DNA of 64,000 nt from Geosporobacter ferrireducens. GTDB taxonomy: Bacteria > Bacillota > Clostridia > Peptostreptococcales > Thermotaleaceae. This document shows positions 17,144 to 24,218 of this stretch, piece after piece. The stretch lies in NCBI RefSeq assembly GCF_001750685.1, contig NZ_CP017269.1, forward strand, positions 3,141,416 through 3,205,415, read 5' to 3'. Position 1 is the stretch's first letter. Every line of letters begins with the position of its first letter. The notes below the pieces were generated by a model, which was given only the letters and a program-made list of their open reading frames with translations, was not told the DNA's origin and ran no database searches. The position numbers and the translations under genes are program-made.

Positions 17144-18583
17144 ATGAAACGCTATATGTATTTGTTTATCATTACGGCATTGATCCTTACATCTTTTGTG
17201 GTCCACGGACAGACGAACCAACAAATTCCGGGAGATATTAATGGCAATGGCGTGGTGAATAGAAATGACCTTCTCTTATTATCAGAAAGCCATGGAGTAA
17301 ACAGCAATGACCTAAGCTACGACAATGCTATGGATCTAAATGGAGATGGAGTGATCGACCTAAATGATTCAGAAATACTTATGCAGCAGATCGGTCCTTT
17401 AACACTTCACGGGTTCTATCCAAAGGAAATTTTTAAATCAAATCAAATGAACCAAAAGCATCTTATAAAATACTTTGATGATATTAGTTTTGCATTTGCA
17501 GATGTTAAATTTGACTCTTTATCTGCAGAAAACTATGGAATAAAGATAAGCAAGGCAGCGCTTACAGAAGAACACATAGATGCATTAAAGCAGGCAAAAG
17601 AAAATCATATCCCTATTCGGCTGAATATACTTTCCACAATGAACGCACTAAAAAATATTTTACCGTATCAAGAGAAGAGGGATTATCTAATTGACAGCAT
17701 CCTCCGGTTGTTAGATGAGGAAATAATAGATGGCCAGCTGTACTGGGATGGTTTAGTTATTGATTTTGAAGAGCTTAGGGATACGCAAATAAGCGCAGGT
17801 ACTGGAGTCGCTGAAAAGGTTGCCTATGATGGGAAGTACATGAGTGAGCTATATGTAACCTTCTTGAAAGATTTAAAGGAGAGAATACACATCCAAGATT
17901 CCAGCAAGGACTTGTATATCGCAGTCCCTTATTCTCCCTATTATGACGGATATAATTACAGGGAGCTCGGAGCTGTTGCAGATAAAATAATTTTGATGGC
18001 CCATGATTACGAGCCAAAGGGAAATATTAAAAAATCAGATGTGCTGCTGTATCTGAAAAATCCCAACCTTGTAAACTCTCTTGCACCTATAAACAGAGTT
18101 GAAAAGGCAATTCAAGCCCTAACGGACAAGGAGACAGGGGTAGAAGATCCGCAAAAGATATTGTTGCAAATTTCTTTTGGCACAGCCCAGTGGAAATTTA
18201 ACAACGTGAAGAGTCAAGAAGATTGGTCAAATATAGTTGGTGAAACCCAAGGTGTGCATACAACACCTTCTTACAGCCAGATCCATAGCAGAATGACCAG
18301 AGATGTAGACAGAGGAATTCCAAACTATATTGAGGTGCTAGGTAGTCCTTATATAAGCTATTACAACAGTGAAGACCAATCATTCAATTTTATTCTGTAT
18401 GAGGATAGCCGCAGTATCACAGAAAAAATTATAAAAGCGAAGGAAGCAGGAATCGGTGGAATATCTCTATGGTCCTTGGGAAGAATTCCTGAATACCCAG
18501 ATATGACAGATAATGGTGAATTATTCCTAAATGCTTGGACACAAATCATAGATACAATAGGACTAAAATATATAAAAGAATAG
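17144..18583 (+). CDS. Secreted dockerin-like plus GH18-family protein
   Basis: This 479-aa protein has a signal peptide (residues 1-22), two dockerin-like calcium loops (GDINGNGVVNRNDLLLL at about 29-45 and DLNGDGVIDLNDSEIL at about 65-80) and a C-terminal GH18-type barrel. The GH18 active-site motif appears as DGLVIDFEE (about 201-209) with the catalytic Glu, and the barrel ends with GGISLWSLG. GH18 enzymes hydrolyse beta-1,4-GlcNAc polymers; spore-cortex and cell-wall GH18 proteins (YaaH/YdhD type) are another possibility. The dockerin-type segment would bind calcium and perhaps a cohesin, but no cohesin or other glycoside hydrolase is in the window. AGGAGGG precedes the ATG. Confidence 0.85.
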   Translation: MKRYMYLFIITALILTSFVVHGQTNQQIPGDINGNGVVNRNDLLLLSESHGVNSNDLSYDNAMDLNGDGVIDLNDSEILMQQIGPLTLHGFYPKEIFKSNQMNQKHLIKYFDDISFAFADVKFDSLSAENYGIKISKAALTEEHIDALKQAKENHIPIRLNILSTMNALKNILPYQEKRDYLIDSILRLLDEEIIDGQLYWDGLVIDFEELRDTQISAGTGVAEKVAYDGKYMSELYVTFLKDLKERIHIQDSSKDLYIAVPYSPYYDGYNYRELGAVADKIILMAHDYEPKGNIKKSDVLLYLKNPNLVNSLAPINRVEKAIQALTDKETGVEDPQKILLQISFGTAQWKFNNVKSQEDWSNIVGETQGVHTTPSYSQIHSRMTRDVDRGIPNYIEVLGSPYISYYNSEDQSFNFILYEDSRSITEKIIKAKEAGIGGISLWSLGRIPEYPDMTDNGELFLNAWTQIIDTIGLKYIKE

Positions 18584-18608
18584 TCTTTAGTGAAAAGTTA
18601 AATTACTG

Positions 18609-18641
18609 CAGAGATCTCAAAAGGATCTCTGTTCTGATTTT
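18609..18641 (+). terminator. Weak terminator-like hairpin
   Basis: CAGAGATC (18609-18616) pairs with GATCTCTG (18624-18631), followed by an interrupted T-rich tract. Confidence 0.5.
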
Positions 18642-18725
18642 CTCAACAAAAGACATAGGAATAGAAGGAAGTCTAAATGTATAAGAAATAAATATCAATA
18701 GAAAAGCATGTTAGGAGTGTGTACG

Positions 18726-19937
18726 ATGGGCAGGGATATAAAATTTTATTGCACAGGTTGTGGAAAAAGCTATAGGATCGATCTGTTGCGACATCGCTGC
18801 GGTGCCTGCAATGAACCCTTAGAAGTAGAAGAGATTAAACAAGGAAAAATTAGAGAGGGAAGTGCAATCAATCAAAGTATGTTGGAGCGGTATGCAGATT
18901 TTTTCCCCTTTTTAGATATAGAGCAGAACAATTCACTGGGAGAAGGGTTTACCCCTATAGTAGAATCAAAAAAGCTTGCAAAAGATTTATGCATACAAAA
19001 ACTATACTTTAAAAACGAAAGCCAGAATCCTACTTGGTCCTTTAAAGATCGTGGGACAGCAGCAGGTGTGGCGCATGCGCTACAGCTGGGCTATAAAAGA
19101 ATCGGAACTGCTTCTACCGGGAATATGGCTACCTCTGTAGCTGCCTATGGAGCAAAAGCCAACCTAGAGACCTTTATATTCGTGAGTAAAGGGATTGCAG
19201 TGGAGAAGTTAAAACCCATTGCCATCTATCATCCTCATTTAATAAAGGTTGAAGGAGATTATGGAAACCTCTATTTTGAAAGTTTGAGAATTGGGGAGGA
19301 AAACGAGATCTACTTTATAAACTCCGACGTGCCTCTCCGTGTAGAAGGATCTAAAACCGTAGCCTTTGAAATTTGTGAGCAGTTAAATTTCAGGATGCCG
19401 GATTATGTTATTGTACCTACCAGTGCAGGAGGGAATATTCGGGGAATAGAAAAAGGGTTTCGGGAGTTTTTTACATGCGGCTTGATTGATGAAATTCCGA
19501 AGATTCTATGTGCCCAAGCCAGCGGTTGTTCACCTATTTTTAATGCCTACCATAAGAGGGCGGAAAAGATTTCAAGGGTAGAAAATCCAAATACCATTGC
19601 CCATGCCATTGAAAACCCGTATCCTCCCAGCGGAAACCGTGTATTGAAAATGATACGGGAAAATAAAGGCACTGCAGTAGCTGTTTCTGATGAAGAAATT
19701 ATCAAAGCACAAGCAATGCTGGCAGAGGAAGGAATATTTGGGCAGCCTGCATCAGCAGTGCCACTGGCGGCTGCAAAGAAGCTTCGAGAAGAGAATTACA
19801 TAAAAGCAGATGAAACCGTTGTTTGTGTTGTGACGGGAAGCGGATTGAAATATACAGCTGCTCTTGAGCGACATCAGCTTGATGTAAAGGAATGTAATTT
19901 AGAGGAGTTAAGCAGTTTTATAAAAGATAGATTTTAA
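18726..19937 (+). CDS. thrC: Threonine synthase with N-terminal zinc ribbon
   Basis: This PLP enzyme converts O-phosphohomoserine to L-threonine. The 403-aa protein starts with a zinc-ribbon (C9, C12, C25, C28), a feature of the threonine synthase type also found in archaea and Clostridia, followed by the PLP fold with NPTWSFKDR (Lys about 107), TASTGNMATSVAAY and a C-terminal TGSG phosphate-binding loop. The start is ATG 18726, 8 bases after GGAG; the ATG at 18708 is upstream of that site. It complements the aspartate kinase at 4607-5914 in the threonine branch, though the two genes are not linked. A related cysteate-synthase-like role is a less likely alternative. Confidence 0.9.
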   Translation: MGRDIKFYCTGCGKSYRIDLLRHRCGACNEPLEVEEIKQGKIREGSAINQSMLERYADFFPFLDIEQNNSLGEGFTPIVESKKLAKDLCIQKLYFKNESQNPTWSFKDRGTAAGVAHALQLGYKRIGTASTGNMATSVAAYGAKANLETFIFVSKGIAVEKLKPIAIYHPHLIKVEGDYGNLYFESLRIGEENEIYFINSDVPLRVEGSKTVAFEICEQLNFRMPDYVIVPTSAGGNIRGIEKGFREFFTCGLIDEIPKILCAQASGCSPIFNAYHKRAEKISRVENPNTIAHAIENPYPPSGNRVLKMIRENKGTAVAVSDEEIIKAQAMLAEEGIFGQPASAVPLAAAKKLREENYIKADETVVCVVTGSGLKYTAALERHQLDVKECNLEELSSFIKDRF

Positions 19938-19978
19938 TAAATTAAAATACAACAAAACATAAATCCGTGAATTTTTGG

Positions 19979-20010
19979 GGTGCTATTCGAATTAGAATAG
20001 TACCTTTTAT
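19979..20010 (+). terminator. Terminator after threonine synthase
   Basis: GGTGCTATTC (19979-19988) pairs with GAATAGTACC (19995-20004), with one G-U pair, followed by TTTTAT. Confidence 0.7.
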
Positions 20011-20259
20011 ATGTGCTGTAAGTCATTTGTATTATTTTGTTAAATTTCCCGGGAAATGTGTTGGGGCAGGAAATATTTTGAAGAAGATTGTCTATAGCTG
20101 CGGTATCTAATTTTTTATTTAAAAAACCTGTAAAAAGAACAAAACTATATTGTATAGATTGAAATATAGATTGAAAATTTAATCTTTATAGAAAAGATAA
20201 AAGTATCATTATCATTTTTATAGATATACGCTTTTTAAATATAATCTATTTTCTTTCGT

Positions 20260-20318
20260 AGATACAGACCTAGGTGTCCGCCCGTTTTCCGGAATAACAC
20301 AGGGGTCATTCCCTACTT
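20260..20318. repeat. Repeat core in reverse orientation (MITE family)
   Basis: Within the gene-free stretch 19938-20797, CCGGAATAACACAGGGG at 20289-20305 and ATTCCCTAC at 20308-20316 form the reverse complement of the same pattern as the centre of copy B (TAGGGAA...TTCCGG). GGAAT/ATTCC make a short hairpin. The outer ends are not clear. Confidence 0.45.
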
Positions 20319-20349
20319 ATATTTCCCCTTTTAGAAGCATAAATCTATA

Positions 20350-20473
20350 TATAGATGTGTGATTGAGAAACCTTATTTATATGCGGATATCCCTACGTCC
20401 CTATTGAGGTTTATGTAGGGAACGGCCCTTGTGCCGTTCCGGTAAATGTTAACTTCTCAGTCACAGATCTATA
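20350..20473. repeat. MITE-like element, copy B (~124 bp)
   Basis: Terminal inverted repeats of about 22 bp (20350-20371 and 20452-20473, about 18 of 22 matching; TATAGAT-GTGA-TGAGAA) flank a central hairpin GGAACGGC/GCCGTTCC (20419-20426 with 20433-20440). It is the clearest copy of the family. Confidence 0.7.
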
Positions 20474-20557
20474 AGAGAGAAGGAGGTCAATGAGCGAACG
20501 ACAACTAAATGTTTGCAATTAAAGTTCGAAAATTAACCTGCATATAACATAAATATA

Positions 20558-20586
20558 TTGAATTAATAGAAGGAATACGGTATAAT
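20558..20586 (+). promoter_or_regulatory. SigA-type promoter of the riboswitch leader
   Basis: TTGAAT at 20558-20563 and a perfect TATAAT at 20581-20586 are separated by 17 bases. Transcription would start near 20593, about 40 bases before the aptamer. Confidence 0.8.
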
Positions 20587-20632
20587 CTTATTGAAAAGAC
20601 GAACAATATAGAAAACTGAAAACAAAAAGTTT

Positions 20633-20735
20633 ACTTATATAAATCTGGCAATATGGGCTGGGTGTATCTACCGAACTACCGTAAAAAGTTGTAGGCTATA
20701 AGTGTTTTTCTTATGAGTACTACAGCTTTATTTTT
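20633..20735 (+). promoter_or_regulatory. Purine-type riboswitch with overlapping terminator, atypical P3/J3-1
   Basis: P1 is ACTTATA (20633-20639) with TATAAGT (20697-20703). The loop ATATGG (20651-20656), the core GTATCTACC (20664-20672) and the loop CCGTAAA (20679-20685) match the purine (guanine/adenine) riboswitch consensus. The nucleotide that selects the ligand aligns to C (guanine-type). The 3' side of P3 has about three to four extra bases (GTAG) and a G where A73 is usual. GTTGTAGGCTATAAG (20688-20702) can instead pair with 20710-20726, followed by TTTATTTTT: a terminator that uses the 3' strands of P1 and P3. Ligand binding would block it, so this is predicted to be an ON switch for the flavoprotein gene. 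Confidence 0.8.
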
Positions 20736-20797
20736 ATCTGAAAGTTAAGCTGCAATTTAAAGATGGAAACTATAATTTTTCAGAGGAGATGATAATT

Positions 20798-22207
20798 TTG
20801 CGGTACGATGTAATGATAGTAGGAGCAGGCCCTTCAGGTATTTTTACAGCTTTGGAATTGATTCGCCAGAAACCTTCCTGTAAAATATTGATCATTGAAA
20901 AAGGGAGCAGCATTGATAAACGATCTTGTCCTAAGGAGCAGACCAAAAAGTGTGTTTCCTGTAAACCCTATTGCCATATTACAACGGGCTTTTCCGGTGC
21001 TGGAGCTTTTTCCGACGGAAAGCTGTCTTTAAGCTATGAAGTAGGGGGAGACCTGCCTGCGCTGATAGGCAGCCGTAAAGCTCAAGAGTATATTGAGTAT
21101 ACAGATAAAATTTATCTGGAATTTGGTGCTGATCCCAAGGTAGAGGGATTGGAAAATAACGAACAAATTAAGGAAATTAGAAGAAAAGCTATAGAAGCAG
21201 GATTAAAGTTAGTGGATTGTCCAATTCGTCATTTAGGCACAGAAAAAGCACAGGAGATTTATCTTAAAATACAAAACTATCTGATGGAAGCAGGCGTAGA
21301 AATTAGATTTAATACAGCTGTTGAAGATCTGTATATTGAAGATGGGATTGCAAAGGGTGTTAAAACCATAAATGCACGAACAAAAAAAGAAGAAGAAATA
21401 TTGTATGGGGATCAAATTATTGTAGCTTCAGGCAGAAAGGGAGCGGACTGGTTAAAGGAGATGTGCATTCAGCATGACATTCACCACAGCTCAGGTACTG
21501 TGGATATTGGTGTGCGGGTAGAAGTGCGAAATGAAGTAATGGAAAAGGTTAATAATGTTCTTTATGAGTCAAAATTGATCGGTTATCCGGAGCCTTTTAG
21601 AAATAAGGTCAGAACCTTCTGTCAGAATCCCGGCGGATTCGTTTCCCAGGAAAACTACGATAATGATTTAGCAATTGTCAATGGACATTCTTATAAAGAT
21701 AGAAAGTCAGAGAATACAAATTTGGCCATATTAAGTTCTCACAATTTCTCAGAGCCTTTTAACCAGCCGATACAGTATGGAAAAAAAGTGGCAGAACTGA
21801 TGAATATGTTAGGAAATGGAAAGATTTTGGTGCAAAGATATGGAGATATATTGGACGGAAAAAGGACCTGGCAGCATGAACTGGCTCAATCCAACGTAGA
21901 GCCTACATTGCCTGATGCGGTAGCAGGAGATATCACCTCTGCCATTCCCTATAGACCGATGGTAAACATTTTAAACTTTATCAAGTCGATGAATACGGTC
22001 GTTCCCGGATTTGCCAGCAGAGAGACATTATTGTACGGTCCGGAGATCAAGTTCTACAGCAATAAGATCAACCTTAATGAAGATTTTCAAACCAATATCA
22101 GAGGATTATACTGCCTTGGAGATTCCAGCGGTTGGACAAGGGGACTTATGATGGCATCTGTCATGGGAGTCTTGATGGGGCAGATGCTTGCTGAAATGCA
22201 TCGGTAA
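20798..22207 (+). CDS. FAD-dependent dehydrogenase, COG2509-type
   Basis: This 469-aa flavoprotein has an N-terminal FAD-binding Rossmann motif (DVMIVGAGPSGIFTALEL), a cysteine-rich segment (CPKEQTKKCVSCKPYC, about residues 44-60), the conserved TGFSGAGAFSDGKLSL and a C-terminal second FAD contact (LYCLGDSSGWTRG). This matches the uncharacterised NAD(FAD)-utilising dehydrogenases of COG2509; the reaction is unknown. The start is TTG 20798, 9 bases after GAGGAG; the ATG at 20789 abuts that site. A purine riboswitch in the leader suggests a link to purine metabolism or salvage. It ends in a strong terminator at 22320-22351. Confidence 0.88.
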   Translation: MRYDVMIVGAGPSGIFTALELIRQKPSCKILIIEKGSSIDKRSCPKEQTKKCVSCKPYCHITTGFSGAGAFSDGKLSLSYEVGGDLPALIGSRKAQEYIEYTDKIYLEFGADPKVEGLENNEQIKEIRRKAIEAGLKLVDCPIRHLGTEKAQEIYLKIQNYLMEAGVEIRFNTAVEDLYIEDGIAKGVKTINARTKKEEEILYGDQIIVASGRKGADWLKEMCIQHDIHHSSGTVDIGVRVEVRNEVMEKVNNVLYESKLIGYPEPFRNKVRTFCQNPGGFVSQENYDNDLAIVNGHSYKDRKSENTNLAILSSHNFSEPFNQPIQYGKKVAELMNMLGNGKILVQRYGDILDGKRTWQHELAQSNVEPTLPDAVAGDITSAIPYRPMVNILNFIKSMNTVVPGFASRETLLYGPEIKFYSNKINLNEDFQTNIRGLYCLGDSSGWTRGLMMASVMGVLMGQMLAEMHR

Positions 22208-22263
22208 TTGAACGAGAGAGTGAAGTGACGGATTTGCTTAAGAATGATAAGATTCTTTCATAG

Positions 22264-22441
22264 GGGGCGGCCTTGTGCTGCCCCAAGTGAACTCGTTCCA
22301 GCAAGCTGAAACATCGGGGAATCAGGTGGAGAGTCTACTCCACCTGATTTTAAAATCCCACCTACGCTAACGCTTAGAGGAGGGGATCTTTACCCTAAAA
22401 AAATCAAGATAAAATAAGCTTTTTCAATCGCATAACTATAT
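22264..22441. repeat. Decayed MITE-family segment
   Basis: The gene-free stretch 22208-22552 contains a hairpin GGGGCGGC/GCTGCCCC (22264-22271 with 22277-22284, loop around CTTGT) like the centre of copy B, and a sequence at 22422-22441 (TTTTCAATCGCATAACTATA) resembling the right terminus of copy A. A terminator lies between them. Confidence 0.4.
22320..22351 (+). terminator. Strong intrinsic terminator after the flavoprotein gene
   Basis: AATCAGGTGGAG (22320-22331) pairs perfectly with CTCCACCTGATT (22338-22349) with a 6-base loop, followed by T residues. Confidence 0.85.
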
Positions 22442-22490
22442 TCGAGAAGGTGAAAAGAAGTTTTCACCAGGTATTTATTCTATCTGTGTA

Positions 22491-22499
22491 TGTTATAAT
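22491..22499 (+). promoter_or_regulatory. Extended -10 promoter
   Basis: TGTTATAAT precedes the two tiny membrane ORFs by about 55 bases. No good -35 box is visible. Confidence 0.4.
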
Positions 22500-22552
22500 A
22501 GGGATAGAACCTATTACTTTGCAGGATTCAGGATAAAGGAGCATATAGATCC

Positions 22553-22651
22553 ATGATCATTATGATTGTAATGCTGGTAATGATACATGCAGTTGTAAAA
22601 TCAGTTGACAGCTTTATGGATATGCGTTTTTTTCAATCAATAAGGCTCTAA
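22553..22651 (+). CDS. Putative 32-aa hydrophobic peptide
   Basis: An ATG follows AAGGAG by 11 bases and encodes a Met/Val/Ile-rich N-terminal half (one possible membrane helix) and a short charged tail. Its stop overlaps the next ATG by one base (TAATG). The tandem arrangement with its own extended -10 promoter favours real translation; function unknown. Confidence 0.35.
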   Translation: MIIMIVMLVMIHAVVKSVDSFMDMRFFQSIRL

Positions 22652-22875
22652 TGACATGCCCGATTTTATTCCATTTGTCTCTTGCGAATACTACCATTCA
22701 ACATGATTACCTTTTCATAAAAAGACTGTTGGAGGAGCCGGAAATTGCCGTCAGCAGCTGCTTGCATTTTTCTAACCACCTCATTATTTCTTTAGATATT
22801 ATTTTTCTCTTCAGTATGATCATGCTGGTTCTTTATCAGACGCTTAAACTGACAAAAATCCTTTCTGTAAAATAA
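22651..22875 (+). CDS. Putative 74-aa single-span membrane protein
   Basis: This ORF starts one base inside the stop of the preceding 32-aa ORF, suggesting translational coupling, and has no ribosome site of its own. It has a hydrophobic segment at about residues 46-66 and a short basic tail. I do not recognise it. It could be a small regulator or toxin-like membrane peptide, or a non-functional remnant. Confidence 0.35.
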   Translation: MTCPILFHLSLANTTIQHDYLFIKRLLEEPEIAVSSCLHFSNHLIISLDIIFLFSMIMLVLYQTLKLTKILSVK

Positions 22876-22980
22876 TTCAAAGTCTAAACAGAACAGATTA
22901 TAAATAGCTTTGAAGTTCGTGTAAATTAAACATATTTACAGGAGCTCTATTGACGTTTGGAAAATTACAGGAGGGATCTT

Positions 22981-23355
22981 ATGTTTAAAAATTTGTTTTC
23001 ATTCAAAAATACGATTCAAAACCTCTATAAACCAGGATCTTATGATCTAGAACCCTATCAAAGACTGCTAGCAGATATAGATAAAATCCAATTAAGTACT
23101 TTGAGAAATGAAGGTCTTAAGAATATGTCAGCAGGGCTTAAACGGCAGGTACAAGAGGGTGTTTCTCCGGATCAGCTTTTGCCGGAGGCCTTCGCCCTTG
23201 TTCGAAAGGTAGCGCATCGGGTTACAGGGATGAGGCCCTTTGATGTACAGATGATTGCCGGAATAGCCATGCATCAAGGGAAAATAGCAGAAATGCAAAC
23301 AGGAGCTATTGGAAAAACTCTAAATAAGATACAATCGATTGGTAAAAGTATTTAA
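22981..23355 (+). CDS. SecA N-terminal fragment-like protein, 124 aa
   Basis: Residues from about 65 on ([43 protein letters not shown]) closely follow the first ATPase segment of the preprotein translocase SecA, up to and including its Walker A region. There the protein changes: SecA has MxTGEGKTL, this has [10 protein letters not shown], one residue longer, and it ends about 13 residues later. The rest of SecA (about 700 residues) is absent, and no continuation was seen in other frames. The start is well supported (AGGAGGG 6 bases before ATG 22981). It is either a domesticated stand-alone domain or a truncated duplicate; the intact ribosome site and long terminator argue for expression. Confidence 0.65.
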   Translation: MFKNLFSFKNTIQNLYKPGSYDLEPYQRLLADIDKIQLSTLRNEGLKNMSAGLKRQVQEGVSPDQLLPEAFALVRKVAHRVTGMRPFDVQMIAGIAMHQGKIAEMQTGAIGKTLNKIQSIGKSI

Positions 23356-23410
23356 CTGTTTTTACTGTACTGTAGCACATATAAAAATAGAAAGAGGAGT
23401 CATCAGGAGA

Positions 23411-23487
23411 AATGATATGCTCCTCCTTATAGTGAACAGTTTCTATTATTTAAACTGTCTACCACAAGGGGAGCATATCATTTTTTC
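23411..23487 (+). terminator. Large branched terminator
   Basis: AATGATATGCTCC (23411-23423) pairs perfectly with 23470-23482 and is followed by a T-run. Inside lies a second hairpin ACAGTTT/AAACTGT (23436-23442 with 23452-23458). Confidence 0.8.
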
Positions 23488-23508
23488 GACTCTTTTTTTG
23501 TCCGGCTG

Positions 23509-23536
23509 TTTACATTTTTCTAATAAAGCATATAAT
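23509..23536 (+). promoter_or_regulatory. SigA-type promoter of the TetR-HelD pair
   Basis: TTTACA at 23509-23514 and a perfect TATAAT at 23531-23536 with a 16-base spacer, about 40 bases before the TetR-type start. Confidence 0.65.
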
Positions 23537-23574
23537 AAAAGAGAATAATACGTTCGCTTTTGGAGGAGAAAAAC

Positions 23575-24183
23575 ATGCAGTATAAAAAGGATGAAGTAAA
23601 GGAGAAAATTGATTTTGCGGCATTGGAAGTATTTGCAGAGAAGGGATATACAGGAACGAAAATTGCAGATATTGCAGAGAAGGCAGGTGTATCTATAGGA
23701 AATATCTATCGTTACTACAAAAGCAAAGAGGAAATTTTTTATACGAATATACCTGAAAGCTTTCCGGAAGAGCTGAAAAAGCTGTTGAAAGATAAAATTG
23801 TATCGAGTAAGCATGTAAACTTACAAGAAAGAGAGACTTTTGATGAATTTTGGTTAGTAAATGAAGAGGTTATTACCTTCATGGTAAAAAAACGACTGCA
23901 GATTTTAATCGTACTCCATAAAGGAAAAGGAACACGATATGAAAATACAAAGGAAGAATTAGTAGATTTTTTGTTAGAAGAAGTAAAGTCCAGTGATCTC
24001 CAACAAGGAGGGCATTTCTGTTATGGAAAGGAAGGTAGCCTTCTTCTAAAAATTCTTTATGAAAATCTTATCGATATGACGCTGCGGATTATAGAGAATA
24101 CCCGGAGCATTGAGGAAACACGACAATGCCTGCAATGGATGAACCGGTATCATCTTTTCGGCATTACAAAGCTTTTTCAGTAG
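23575..24183 (+). CDS. TetR/AcrR-family regulator
   Basis: This 202-aa regulator has an N-terminal TetR helix-turn-helix (residues about 8-55, with FAEKGYTGTKIADIAEKAGVS followed by GNIYRYYKSKEEIF) and a helical ligand-binding C-terminal domain. ATG 23575 follows GGAGGAG by 6 bases. The HelD-like gene starts 36 bases after its stop with no terminator between them, so the two are probably one transcript and the regulator may repress it. The inducer is unknown. Confidence 0.9.
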   Translation: MQYKKDEVKEKIDFAALEVFAEKGYTGTKIADIAEKAGVSIGNIYRYYKSKEEIFYTNIPESFPEELKKLLKDKIVSSKHVNLQERETFDEFWLVNEEVITFMVKKRLQILIVLHKGKGTRYENTKEELVDFLLEEVKSSDLQQGGHFCYGKEGSLLLKILYENLIDMTLRIIENTRSIEETRQCLQWMNRYHLFGITKLFQ

Positions 24184-24218
24184 ACAATGAAGGCGTATGG
24201 GAAGGGGCGAATAAATGT

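Noticed and set aside
20044-20057. Palindrome around CCCGGG as an operator
   Set aside because: Short, isolated and far from any gene start; may be chance.
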